Assembly (NCBI RefSeq): GCF_003050905.1
Contig: NZ_QAOT01000006.1
DNA length: 64,000 nucleotides
DNA from: Cereibacter_A azotoformans
GTDB taxonomy: Bacteria; Pseudomonadota; Alphaproteobacteria; Rhodobacterales; Rhodobacteraceae
Reading direction: 5' to 3' (one strand)
The notes below the pieces were generated by a model that saw only the letters and a program-made list of their open reading frames with translations, was not told the DNA's origin and made no database searches. The position numbers were made by a program, and so were the translations under genes. Below are positions 18,054 to 26,823 of the stretch, in pieces. Numbering within the stretch: position 1 is the stretch's first letter; each line of letters opens with the position of its first letter.

Positions 18054-20231
18054 TCAGCCCTGCCGGAAGATTACCGTAGACAGCGGCGGCAGCGTGACAA
18101 GGGCCGAATGTTCCTGCCCATGCCAGTGCACCGGCTCGGACAGGACGCCGCCCAGATTGCCCCGGTTCCCGCCGCCGTAGATTTCGGCATCGGTGTTGAG
18201 AACTTCATCCCACTGACCCTCGGCCGGAAGCCCGAGGCGGATCCGCCGTTCAACGGGGGTGAAGTTCATCGCAGCCACCACCATCGGCTCATCCACCCGG
18301 CCCCGCCGGATGAAGGCATAGAGGGAATGGTCCGAGTCATTGGCCTCCAGCCAGACGAACCCCTCGGGCCGCGCGTCGTTGCGGTGCAGCGCCGGTGTCG
18401 TGCGATAGAGCCGGTTCAGATCGCGCACGAGGCTTTGCACGCCCCGGTGCAGCGGATGGTCAAGCTGCTGCCACTCGAGTTCAGCGGCGTGGTTCCACTC
18501 GCGCCCCTGCGCGAACTCGCAGCCCATGAACAGGAGCTTCTTGCCCGGGTGCGTCCACATGTAGCCGTAGTAGGCGCGCAGGTTGGCGAACTTCTCGGCC
18601 CCCTCGCCCGGCATCTTCGCGATCATCGAGCCCTTGCCATGCACCACCTCGTCGTGGCTGATCGGCAGGATGTAGTTCTCGGACCAGGCGTAATGCAGGC
18701 TGAAGGTCATCTGGTGGTGATGGTGCCGCCGATGCACCGGGTCGCGCGACATGTAGTCGAGCGTGTCGTTCATCCAGCCCATGTTCCACTTGAAGCCGAA
18801 GCCGAGCCCGCCCTGATCCACGGGCCGAGAGACGCCGGGGAAGGCCGTGCTCTCCTCGGCCACCGTCATCACGCCCGCATCCTCGCCATAGACGGTGGCG
18901 TTGACGCGGCGCAAAAGGTCGATGGCCTCGTAGTTCTCGCGCCCGCCGTCGCGGTTGGGCACCCATTCGCCCGCCTTGCGCGAATAGTCGCGGTAAAGCA
19001 TCGAGGCCACCGCATCCACGCGCAGCCCGTCGATGTGATAGTCCTCAAGCCAGTAGAGCGCGTTCGAGGTCAGCCAGTTCGCCACCTCGGTCCGGCCAAA
19101 GTTGTAGATCAGCGTGTTCCAGTCCTGATGGAAGCCTTCGCGCGGGTCGGCGTGCTCGTAGAGCGGCGTCCCGTCGAAGCGCCCGAGCCCATGCGCATCC
19201 GTCGGGAAATGGCCCGGCACCCAGTCGATCAGCACGCCCAGCCCCTTCGCATGGGCGGCCTCCACCAGCGCGCGCAACCCGTCCGGCGTGCCGTGGCGGA
19301 TGGTGGGGGCAAAGAGCCCCACCGGCTGGTAGCCCCACGAGCCGTCGAACGGATGCTCGCTGATCGGCATCAGCTCGATATGGGTGAAGCCCATCTCGGC
19401 CGCATAATCCACCAGATCGCGCGCAAGCTCGGTGTAGGAGAGCATCCGCCCGCCCTCGCCGCGCTTCCAGCTGCCGAGATGGACCTCGTAGATCGAGATC
19501 GGCGCCTCGACCGAATGGCGCGCGGCCCGCGTGGCCATCCAGTCCGCGTCCTGCCAGTCGCGCTGTCCCAGCGCACGGACCACCGAGGCCGTGCGCGGCG
19601 GATGTTCGGATCCGAAGCCCACCGGATCGGCCTTCAGCGGCAGAAGCTCGCCCCCCGGTCCCCGGATCTCGTATTTGTAGGCCGCACCCTCGCCCACTCC
19701 GGGCAGGAAGGTCTCCCAGACGCCGGTGGGTCCGCGGCGGCGCATCGGGTGGCGTCGGCCATCCCAGATGTTGAAGTCGCCCACCACCGAGACGCGCTGC
19801 GCATTGGGCGCCCAGACCGCGAAATGGGTGCCCTCGACCCCCTCGTGGCGGATCGGGTGGGCCCCCAGCACCTGCCAGAGCCGCCGGTGCGTGCCCTCGC
19901 CCAGAAGATACTCGTCCAGCTCGCCCAGCACCGGGCCGAAGCGGAACGGATCCTCGAACTGCCAGACCGCGCCATGCCCCTCGGCGCGCAGCCGGTAGGG
20001 CTCGCACCCCATCCGGACGGCAAAGAGGCCGGGGAAGCCCGCCACTCCTTCGGCCTCGATCTCGCGCGAGGCGAGCACGGTGAGGCGATCGGCGCCCGGC
20101 ACGAAGGCGGTGAGCACATGGCCCTCCCCCCGCCGGTGCAGCCCCAGAACCGAGAAGGGATCGCCATGCGCCCCCTCGACGATGGCTTGTGCGACGACGG
20201 GATCGACAAGCGTCTCAGGGGATTTGGCCAT
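18054..20231 (-). CDS. glgB: 1,4-alpha-glucan branching enzyme
   Basis: A GH13 branching enzyme of 725 residues that introduces alpha-1,6 branches into glycogen. Two N-terminal CBM48-like modules (about 10-225) precede the catalytic barrel, which shows DWVPGHFPTDAHGL, GLRVDAVASMLYRDYSR (nucleophile Asp), VAEESTAFPGVSRP (acid Glu) and ISHDEVVHGKGS. The C-terminal beta domain ends TVIFRQG. A GAGGAATC ribosome site precedes the ATG at 20231, only 12 bases after the glgP stop, so it is in the same operon as the phosphorylase. Confidence 0.97.
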   Translation of the reverse strand: MAKSPETLVDPVVAQAIVEGAHGDPFSVLGLHRRGEGHVLTAFVPGADRLTVLASREIEAEGVAGFPGLFAVRMGCEPYRLRAEGHGAVWQFEDPFRFGPVLGELDEYLLGEGTHRRLWQVLGAHPIRHEGVEGTHFAVWAPNAQRVSVVGDFNIWDGRRHPMRRRGPTGVWETFLPGVGEGAAYKYEIRGPGGELLPLKADPVGFGSEHPPRTASVVRALGQRDWQDADWMATRAARHSVEAPISIYEVHLGSWKRGEGGRMLSYTELARDLVDYAAEMGFTHIELMPISEHPFDGSWGYQPVGLFAPTIRHGTPDGLRALVEAAHAKGLGVLIDWVPGHFPTDAHGLGRFDGTPLYEHADPREGFHQDWNTLIYNFGRTEVANWLTSNALYWLEDYHIDGLRVDAVASMLYRDYSRKAGEWVPNRDGGRENYEAIDLLRRVNATVYGEDAGVMTVAEESTAFPGVSRPVDQGGLGFGFKWNMGWMNDTLDYMSRDPVHRRHHHHQMTFSLHYAWSENYILPISHDEVVHGKGSMIAKMPGEGAEKFANLRAYYGYMWTHPGKKLLFMGCEFAQGREWNHAAELEWQQLDHPLHRGVQSLVRDLNRLYRTTPALHRNDARPEGFVWLEANDSDHSLYAFIRRGRVDEPMVVAAMNFTPVERRIRLGLPAEGQWDEVLNTDAEIYGGGNRGNLGGVLSEPVHWHGQEHSALVTLPPLSTVIFRQG

Positions 20232-20243
20232 GATTCCTCGGAG

Positions 20244-22649
20244 TTACTGCTGCAGGGCCGACTCTACTCCCCAGATGTCCTTCATGTAACCACGGATCGT
20301 CCGGTCCGACGAGAAGAAGCCCGACCGCGCCGTATTGAGCGCCGCCATGGTCAGCCAGCGGTTGCGATCCGCATAGGCCACATCCACCTCGGCCTGCGCC
20401 GCGAGATAGGCGTCGAAGTCCGACGAGACGAGGAAATAGTCATGGTGCCAGACCCGGTGCACGAGGCCGTGGTAGCGGTCGGGTTGCGAGGGGCTGAACT
20501 GGCCCTCGGCGATGGCCTGCAGCACGTTCGGCAGAACCCGGCTCGCCTCGATGGCCTTGCGCGCGTGGTCGGGATCCTCGCGGCGCTTCATCACCTCTTC
20601 CGCCGTCAGGCCGAACAGGAAGAAGTTCTCGGCCCCGACCTCCTGAAGGATCTCGACGTTCGCGCCGTCGAGCGTGCCGATGGTCGGCGCGCCGTTCATC
20701 ATGAACTTCATGTTCCCGGTGCCCGAGGCTTCCTTGCCCGCCGTCGAGATCTGCTCGCTGAGGTCGGCCGCCGGCACCAGACGCTCGGCCATCGAGACGT
20801 TGTAGTTCGCCGGATAGACCACCTTCAGCAGGTCGCCCACCACCGGGTCCGAGTTGATCACCGCGCCCACGTCGTTGATGAGGTGGATGATCTCCTTGGC
20901 CACCGCATAGCCCGGCGCCGACTTGCCGCCGAAGATCTTCACCCGCGGCACCCAGCCGGCGTTCGGATTGGCCCGGATCGCCTGCCAGCGCGCCACGGTT
21001 TCGAGGATGTTCAGCAACTGGCGCTTGTATTCGTGGATGCGCTTGACCTGCACGTCAAAGAGCGCGTCCGGGCTGACCTTCACCCCGCACTCGGCCGCCA
21101 TCCAGTTCGAGAGCGCCACCTTGTTCTGCCGCTTGGCCGCATCGAAGGCCCCGAGGAAGCCCCGATCCTTCACATGCGGCTCGAGCCCCTTCAGCCCGTC
21201 GAGATCGTCCTCCCAGCCCTCGCCGATCGTGGCGCCGATCAGCCGGGCGAGCGGCGCATTGGCCATCTTCAGCCAGCGGCGCGGCGTGACCCCGTTCGTC
21301 TGGTTCACGATCTTCTCGGGGTGGAGGCGGTTCAACTCCGGGAAGAGGTTGGTCTTGACGAGGTCCGAGTGCAGCGCCGAGACGCCGTTGACCTTGTGCG
21401 CCATGATGAAGGCCAGCTCGCCCATCCGCACCTCGTGGTGCTTGACGATACCCACATAATGCGGACGCGCCGGATAGGTGCGCCGGTGCCAGCCGTCGAT
21501 GCGTTCCACGATCTGCATGTGGCGCGGCAGCACGTTGCCGAAGGTGAAGGTGGCCCAGCGCTCCAGCGCCTCGGGCAGCAGCGTGTGGTTGGTGTAGCCG
21601 AGGCAGGCCTGCGCGATCGGCAGCGCCTCGTCAAAGGGGATGCCGTTCTCGTCCACCAGCTGCCGGATCAGCTCGGGCCCGGCGATGGCCGGATGGGTGT
21701 CGTTCATCTGGATCGCCACATGCTTCGACAGCGCCCGCAGGTCGCCATGCGCGGTCTTGAACCGGCGGAGGATGTCCTGCAACGCGGCCGAGGTCAGGAA
21801 GAACTCCTGCTTCAGCCGCAGTTCCTTGCCCTGGTAGGTCGTGTCGTCGGGATAGAGCACGCGGCTCAGCGTGCGGGCCAGCGTCTCGGGCTCGGCCGCG
21901 GCCGTGTAGTCGCCGCGGTTGAAGCGTTCCAGATCGAACAGCGTCGTGGGCGTGGCGCCCCAGAGGCGCAGCGTGTTGGCCCAGCGGCCCTTCCAGCCCA
22001 CCACCGGCGTGTCATGCGCCGAGGCCTTCACCGTCTCGCCCGGCACCCAGACCTCGCGGCCCTCGCGGGTCTCGACATGGCCCTTGAAGCCCACGATGTA
22101 GGTGGCCTCGGGCCGGTCGAACTCCCACGGGTTGCGCTGGGTCAGCCAGTCCTCGGGCGTCTCGACCTGCTGGCCGCCCTCGAACCGCTGGCGGAAGAGC
22201 CCGTGCTCGTAGCGGATGCCGTAGCCATAGGCAGGGCAGCCCAGCGTGGCCATCGACTCCATGAAGCAGGCCGCCAGCCGCCCGAGGCCGCCGTTGCCGA
22301 GCGCCGCGTCGGGCTCGTCGCCCACGATCGCCTTGAAGTCCTGCCCGAGGTCGGCCATCGCCCGCTCGGCCATGTCGTGCAGGCCGAGGTTGATCGTGGC
22401 ATCCTCGAGGATGCGGCCGATCAGGAACTCCATCGACAGGTAATAGACGCGCTTGCGATCCTCTTCCCAGGTCCGGCGGGTCGAGGCGAACCAGGGTTCC
22501 ATGATCCGGTCGCGGATCGCGTAGGAAAGCGCCATGCGCCAGTCGTAAAGGCTGGCATGCGGGGCGTCCTTGCCCAGCGTGAAAGTGAGGTGGCGCAGCA
22601 CATCGGTCTTCAGGACGTTCGGGGTCAGGCTCTGATCGTTCACGGGCAT
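20244..22649 (-). CDS. glgP: Glycogen/maltodextrin phosphorylase
   Basis: Releases glucose 1-phosphate from the ends of glycogen using pyridoxal phosphate. The 801 residues are typical. The PLP-binding lysine is in EASGTGNMKFMMNGA, followed by IGTLDGANVEI; other family signatures are ALGNGGLGRLAAC and VNQTNGVTPRRWL. The ATG at 22649 is chosen; an in-frame TTG at 22661 is possible, and neither has a strong ribosome site. It is the first gene of the six-gene operon, with a 514-base divergent gap upstream. A degradation gene thus leads an operon that also contains all synthesis genes. Confidence 0.96.
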   Translation of the reverse strand: MPVNDQSLTPNVLKTDVLRHLTFTLGKDAPHASLYDWRMALSYAIRDRIMEPWFASTRRTWEEDRKRVYYLSMEFLIGRILEDATINLGLHDMAERAMADLGQDFKAIVGDEPDAALGNGGLGRLAACFMESMATLGCPAYGYGIRYEHGLFRQRFEGGQQVETPEDWLTQRNPWEFDRPEATYIVGFKGHVETREGREVWVPGETVKASAHDTPVVGWKGRWANTLRLWGATPTTLFDLERFNRGDYTAAAEPETLARTLSRVLYPDDTTYQGKELRLKQEFFLTSAALQDILRRFKTAHGDLRALSKHVAIQMNDTHPAIAGPELIRQLVDENGIPFDEALPIAQACLGYTNHTLLPEALERWATFTFGNVLPRHMQIVERIDGWHRRTYPARPHYVGIVKHHEVRMGELAFIMAHKVNGVSALHSDLVKTNLFPELNRLHPEKIVNQTNGVTPRRWLKMANAPLARLIGATIGEGWEDDLDGLKGLEPHVKDRGFLGAFDAAKRQNKVALSNWMAAECGVKVSPDALFDVQVKRIHEYKRQLLNILETVARWQAIRANPNAGWVPRVKIFGGKSAPGYAVAKEIIHLINDVGAVINSDPVVGDLLKVVYPANYNVSMAERLVPAADLSEQISTAGKEASGTGNMKFMMNGAPTIGTLDGANVEILQEVGAENFFLFGLTAEEVMKRREDPDHARKAIEASRVLPNVLQAIAEGQFSPSQPDRYHGLVHRVWHHDYFLVSSDFDAYLAAQAEVDVAYADRNRWLTMAALNTARSGFFSSDRTIRGYMKDIWGVESALQQ

Positions 22650-23163
22650 GGTCCGTAGCAAAGGGTCCGGAATGTCGGACGGCGGCGGTCCGGCGTGGTT
22701 TGCCGTGGCCTCCGGCTCGGGTCAAGCGCGGTGGCCCGGCGTCGGAGGATGGGCTCTGGGCCCGGCTCCAACTTGGTACGAAGGTCCGACGGGCCCGGAC
22801 AGGCAGACCCGCGCAAAATGACCTCCGTTTTACTCAGCACGAGCAACGGTTTCGCTAGGGTTGCACTTGTTCGCGCGACGGGCAAGTGCTCACGTCGTCT
22901 GATACACATCGAAATCCTTCGTGACTCGACGCCGCTCACGCCCGACAGGTTCCCATCCGTTTGCGCGGCGTTCTGCCGCCAAATCAGGCAGAAGACGGCT
23001 CACGGCCCTCGAAACGGGCAGCGGCCGGAGCGGCTGCGACAAATTGCTTGCGCTGGATATGACATTTCCTCTCCCCTCCGGGGCCAAGGATCGGGATCAT
23101 GCTGGCGCCGGACAGCCCCGGAGAACGGGGATTCGCCGCAGTCAACCTCGAAAGGCAGCGTCA
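22650..23163. promoter_or_regulatory. Divergent control region between glgP and the Rrf2-type regulator
   Basis: A 514-base region with no convincing gene, although small frames exist on both strands. It should contain the glg operon promoter (minus) and that of the Rrf2 gene (plus). The clearest sequence structure is a perfect inverted repeat GCACTTG (22863-22869) and CAAGTGC (22883-22889) with a 13-base spacer. A weaker pair, CCGTT/AACGG, lies close by on the glgP side. I cannot assign hexamers with confidence. Confidence 0.45.
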
Positions 23164-23598
23164 ATGCGATTGACCACACGCACCAATCTGGCCATGCGAA
23201 CGCTGATGTTCTGCGCGATCAACGAGGGTCGCGTCGTGCGCAAGGCCGAAGTCGCGGCCGCCTGCAATGCCTCCGAGAACCATCTGGCGCAGGTGATCCA
23301 CGGTCTTGCCCAGAAGGGATTCCTGCGCACGGTGCGCGGCCGCTGCGGGGGCCTCGCCCTTGGGCGGCCGGCCGAGAACATCGTGGTGGGCGACGTCTTC
23401 CGCACGTTCGAATCGAATCTCCCCTTCACCGAGTGCTTCTCGAAGAAGGAGAACAAGTGCCCGCTCACGCCCTCGTGCCGGTTGAAATGCGCGCTGAACG
23501 ACGCCCTGTCGGCCTTCTACGGCTCGCTCGACAAGCTGTCGCTGCGCGACATGGTGCAGGAGAACACCGAGCTCGAGGAACTGCTCAAGGTCGCCTGA
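23164..23598 (+). CDS. Rrf2-family iron-sulfur repressor, NsrR/RirA-like
   Basis: A 144-residue Rrf2 protein with an N-terminal winged helix (MRLTTRTNLAMRTLMF, then SENHLAQVIHGLAQKGFL and TVRGRCGGLALGRPAE). Its cluster-ligand cysteines are C91, C99 and C105, in the C-x7-C-x5-C spacing known for RirA and close to that of NsrR. A further Cys is at 109. The DNA-recognition helix (SENHL) and the tail (LRDMVQENTELEELL) look more like NsrR, which senses nitric oxide through its cluster; RirA senses iron. The start at 23164 follows AAAGG; the frame opens earlier without homology. Its stop overlaps the end of the convergent cueR by 14 bases. Confidence 0.85.
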   Translation: MRLTTRTNLAMRTLMFCAINEGRVVRKAEVAAACNASENHLAQVIHGLAQKGFLRTVRGRCGGLALGRPAENIVVGDVFRTFESNLPFTECFSKKENKCPLTPSCRLKCALNDALSAFYGSLDKLSLRDMVQENTELEELLKVA

Positions 23599-24007
23599 CC
23601 CCGGCCCCGCCGCAGCAGCCGGGACCGGCCGAGAGCCCCTCGAGGATGGGACAGTCCGGCCGGTCATCGCCCGCGCAGGCCGAGACGAGATGCGACAGCG
23701 TCGCCTGCATCGCCTGAAGCTCGGCGATCTTGGCCGCGATCTGCTCGAGGTGGCGTTCGGCCAGCCGCTTCACGTCGGCGCTGGTGCGGGCCCGATCCTC
23801 CCACAGCGCGAGAAGCGTGCGGCATTCCTCGATCGAGAAGCCGAGCGAGCGGGCCCGGCCGAGGAACCCCAGCTTGTGCAGGTCGCTCTCGCGAAACCGG
23901 CGGTAGCCGTTCATGTCGCGCAAGGGCCGGACGAGGCCGATCTCCTCGTAATAGCGGATGGTCTTTGCCGGCAGGCCCGACCGGGCCGCCGCTTCCTTGA
24001 TGTTCAT
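23585..24007 (-). CDS. cueR: MerR-family copper-responsive regulator CueR
   Basis: A 140-residue MerR regulator that binds Cu(I) and activates copper-efflux promoters by underwinding a long spacer. The N-terminal helix-turn-helix is MNIKEAAARSGLPAKTIRYYEEIGL. The metal site is C111-x7-C119 in SACAGDDRPDCPILEG, matching E. coli CueR C112/C120. An additional CC pair occurs near the C-terminus (131-132), as in many alphaproteobacterial members. It lies 34 bases downstream of copA on the same strand. Two matching operators lie between copA and copZ, so the regulator, pump and chaperone form one regulon. Confidence 0.93.
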   Translation of the reverse strand: MNIKEAAARSGLPAKTIRYYEEIGLVRPLRDMNGYRRFRESDLHKLGFLGRARSLGFSIEECRTLLALWEDRARTSADVKRLAERHLEQIAAKIAELQAMQATLSHLVSACAGDDRPDCPILEGLSAGPGCCGGAGVRRP

Positions 24008-24041
24008 GCGCGGCTCTCCGTTCCGTCCGTGATGCCTCTCC

Positions 24042-26483
24042 TCATGGCCGCGCCCCCACCGCCGGCGCCCGGCGCAGGCGCAGGGCGTTGGTCAGCACGA
24101 AGACCGACGAGAAGGCCATCGCCCCGGCCGCCAGCATCGGCGAGAGCTGCGGGCCTCCGAAGGGCACCAGCACGCCCGCCGCCACCGGAATGAGCGCCAC
24201 GTTGTAGCCAAAGGCCCAGACGAGGTTCTGGCGGATGTTGCGCATCGTCCGGCGGCTGAGGGCGACGGCGTTCGCCACGCCCAGCGGATCGCCCGACATC
24301 AGCACCACATCCGCCGCCTCGATCGCCACATCCGTCCCGGTGCCGATGGCGATGCCGACATCGGCCGCCGCAAGGGCGGGCGCGTCGTTGATCCCGTCGC
24401 CCACGAAAGCCGCGCGGCCCATCTTCGAGACTTCCGCAACCTTGCCGCCCGGCAGGATGCCGGCATGGATGTCGTCGATCCCGATCTCCTGCCCGATGGC
24501 GCGCGCGACACCGGGCGCGTCGCCCGTGACCATGGCCGAAGGCAGGCCCATGCGCGCGAGTTCGGCCACCGCGGCGCGCGATGTGGGCTTCACCCGGTCG
24601 GCCACACCGATCACGCCCGCGATGCGCCCCTCGACCGCAACCCAGGCCGGCGTCCGCCCCTCGGCTTCAAGCCGCGAGGCCGCGCCCGCAAGCGGCCCGG
24701 GATCAAGCCCCTCCATCATGCGGGCGCTGCCCACCCGCACGCACTGCCCGCCCACCATCGCCTCGGCCCCATGTCCCGGCGTGGCGGCAAAACCCTGGGC
24801 CTCGGGCCGATCGAGCGCCTCGGCGGCGCGCAGGATCGCCCCCGCCAGCGGATGCTCGGAGCGCGCCTCGACGGCGGCGGCAAGGCGCAGCAACTCCTGC
24901 GTCTCACGGCCCTCGGCGGGCAGGACATCCGTCACCTGCGGCCGTCCTTCGGTCAGCGTGCCGGTCTTGTCGAAGCCCACGCGCTCGATCTCGGACAGCC
25001 GCTGCAGCGCCTCGCCCTTGCGGAAGAGCACGCCCAGCTCGGCCGCGCGCCCCGTGCCCACCATGATCGAGACCGGCGTGGCAAGACCCATCGCGCAGGG
25101 GCAGGCGATGATCAGAACCGACACGCCCGCCACCAGCGCCTCGCCCAACCCCGGCCCCAGCACCAGCCAGACCAGCACGGTCAGGGCCGCCACCGCCATG
25201 ACCACCGGCACGAAGCGCAGGGTGATCCGGTCCACCAGCGCCTGAACCGGCAGCTTGGCGCCCTGCGCCTCCTCGACCATGGCCACGATCCGCGCCAGCA
25301 CCGTGTCCGCGCCGACGCGCGTCGCCTGCATGGCCATCGCGCCGGTACCATTGACGGTCCCGCCCGTCACCTCGTCCCCTTCGGCCTTGGCCACCGGCAG
25401 GGCCTCGCCGGTCAGCATCGCCTCATCCACCGCGCTCTGGCCCGAGACCACCACCCCGTCGAGCGGGATGCGCTCGCCCGGCCGGATTTGGAGGATGGCG
25501 CCGGGCGTGATGGTCTCGATCGGCACCTCGGTCTCGATCCCGTCGCGACTCAGGCGGGCGGTGCGGGGCTGCAGCCGGATCAGGCCGGCGATGGCCGCCC
25601 CCGCCTGCCCGCGCGCCCGCGCCTCCATCAGGCGCCCGATCAGGATCAGGACCACGATCACCGAGGCCGCCTCGAAATAGACCGCGCGCGAGCCCTCGGG
25701 CAGAAGGCCCGGCGCGAAGGTCGCCACGGTCGAGAAGGCCCAGGCCGCAAAGGTGCCCACCGACACGAGGCTGTTCATGTCGGGCGCGCCGCGAACCAGA
25801 GCCGGCACGCCCTTGACGAAGAACCGCCGCCCCGGCCCCGCCAGGATGAGGCTCGTGAGCAGGAACTGCGCGATCCACGAGGTCTGCGTGCCGATCGTGT
25901 GGGCGACCCAGTGGTGCAGCGCCGGGATCAGGTGCCCGCCCATCTCGACCAGGAACACCGGCAAGGCGAGCAGGCCCGCGATCCACGCGTCGCGGCGCAG
26001 GCCCCGCAGATCCTCGGCCCGCCGGTCCGGCGCCTCGGCCCGCATCGGCGCCGCGGCAAAGCCCGCCCGCGTCACCGCCTGCGCCAGCGCCGCGGCCGTC
26101 GAGGCGCCCTCCCAGAGCGTGACCTGCGCCCGCCGGTTCGCGAGGTTGGCGCTGGCCTCGATCACGCCCGGCTGGGCCTTCAGCACCCGCTCGACCCGAC
26201 CGGTGCAGGAGGCGCAGGTCATCCCCTCGACCGACAGCACCAGCTTTTCCCGCCGCGCCGGATAGCCTGCCCGCCCGAGTGCCTCGGCCAGAGCCTCGGC
26301 CGTCGCGGGCCCGCCATAGCGGATGTCCGCGCTTTCGTCGGCCAGGCTCACGCGGGCCTCGGCGACGCCGGGCACGGCGGCCAGAACCCGCTCGGCCCGC
26401 GCCACGCACGAGGCGCAGCTCATCCCCTCGAGGTGCAGGCGCAGGCTTTTCAGGCCGGTGGCGTGCGGCTGGTGGACGGTCAT
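24042..26483 (-). CDS. copA: Copper-exporting P1B-type ATPase
   Basis: An inner-membrane Cu(I) pump of 813 residues. Two N-terminal metal-binding domains carry GMSCASC (C23, C26) and GMTCASC (C90, C93). The transmembrane metal site is IIACPCAMGLATP, the phosphorylated aspartate is D505 in GFDKTGTLTEG, and the nucleotide-binding HP motif is SEHPLAGAIL; GDGINDAPAL closes the P-domain. The start at 26483 has AAGGAGAT upstream; the frame extends to 26564, but that part covers the promoter. It is divergent from copZ, with a CueR-type promoter between. Confidence 0.97.
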   Translation of the reverse strand: MTVHQPHATGLKSLRLHLEGMSCASCVARAERVLAAVPGVAEARVSLADESADIRYGGPATAEALAEALGRAGYPARREKLVLSVEGMTCASCTGRVERVLKAQPGVIEASANLANRRAQVTLWEGASTAAALAQAVTRAGFAAAPMRAEAPDRRAEDLRGLRRDAWIAGLLALPVFLVEMGGHLIPALHHWVAHTIGTQTSWIAQFLLTSLILAGPGRRFFVKGVPALVRGAPDMNSLVSVGTFAAWAFSTVATFAPGLLPEGSRAVYFEAASVIVVLILIGRLMEARARGQAGAAIAGLIRLQPRTARLSRDGIETEVPIETITPGAILQIRPGERIPLDGVVVSGQSAVDEAMLTGEALPVAKAEGDEVTGGTVNGTGAMAMQATRVGADTVLARIVAMVEEAQGAKLPVQALVDRITLRFVPVVMAVAALTVLVWLVLGPGLGEALVAGVSVLIIACPCAMGLATPVSIMVGTGRAAELGVLFRKGEALQRLSEIERVGFDKTGTLTEGRPQVTDVLPAEGRETQELLRLAAAVEARSEHPLAGAILRAAEALDRPEAQGFAATPGHGAEAMVGGQCVRVGSARMMEGLDPGPLAGAASRLEAEGRTPAWVAVEGRIAGVIGVADRVKPTSRAAVAELARMGLPSAMVTGDAPGVARAIGQEIGIDDIHAGILPGGKVAEVSKMGRAAFVGDGINDAPALAAADVGIAIGTGTDVAIEAADVVLMSGDPLGVANAVALSRRTMRNIRQNLVWAFGYNVALIPVAAGVLVPFGGPQLSPMLAAGAMAFSSVFVLTNALRLRRAPAVGARP

Positions 26484-26502
26484 GGCAATCTCCTTCGGGC
26501 CG

Positions 26503-26533
26503 AAGATGGGCCTTCCCACAGCTGGAAGGTCAA
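26503..26533 (-). promoter_or_regulatory. CueR-type promoter of copA
   Basis: On the minus strand: -35 TTGACC (26528-26533), a 19-base spacer containing CCTTCCAGCTGTGGGAAGG, and a weak -10 CATCTT (26503-26508). The palindrome inside an over-long 19-base spacer is the hallmark of promoters activated by CueR/MerR, and CueR is encoded just downstream of copA. Confidence 0.8.
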
Positions 26534-26571
26534 GAGGCCGGGCAAAGTTTCTGCCGCCCGCCATCCGGCGC

Positions 26572-26602
26572 TTGACCTTCCGGTTCGGGAAGCCCCTTCA
26601 TC
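26572..26602 (+). promoter_or_regulatory. CueR-type promoter of copZ
   Basis: On the plus strand: -35 TTGACC (26572-26577), a 19-base spacer with the imperfect palindrome CCTTCCGGTTCGGGAAGCC, and a -10 near TTCATC (26597-26602). It has the same geometry as the copA promoter on the other strand. The copZ ATG follows about 20 bases later. Confidence 0.7.
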
Positions 26603-26622
26603 GGCCGCGAAAGGAGACTTCC

Positions 26623-26823
26623 ATGACCCGGCTATCCATCCCCGACATGTCCTGCGGCCATTGCCGCGCCTCGATCGAAGGCGCACTGGCACCGCTTCCC
26701 GGCTTCCGGTCGATCCGGTTCGATCAGGAGAACCGCACCGCCGAGGTCGAGGGGCAGGTGCCCGAGGTGACGCTGCTTTCGGCGCTCGACTCGATCGGTT
26801 TCCCGGCGCAGATCCTGCGCTGA
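26623..26823 (+). CDS. copZ: Copper chaperone CopZ-like HMA protein
   Basis: A 66-residue free-standing heavy-metal-associated domain. The metal-binding loop is MSCGHC (C11, C14), and the rest shows the usual beta-alpha-beta pattern ending ALDSIGFPAQIL. Such proteins pass Cu(I) to CopA and CueR in the cytoplasm. AAAGGAG sits 7 bases before the ATG. The frame is open far upstream (to 26323) because of base composition; only this part has homology. It is divergent from copA and under its own CueR-type promoter. Confidence 0.92.
   Translation: MTRLSIPDMSCGHCRASIEGALAPLPGFRSIRFDQENRTAEVEGQVPEVTLLSALDSIGFPAQILR

Noticed and set aside
18000..22658. A 1552-codon open frame on the plus strand covering glgB and glgP in antisense
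   Set aside because: It is the mirror of two well-supported genes. High third-position GC removes stop codons on the opposite strand. The composition (His/Arg/Pro rich) has no domain I can recognise.
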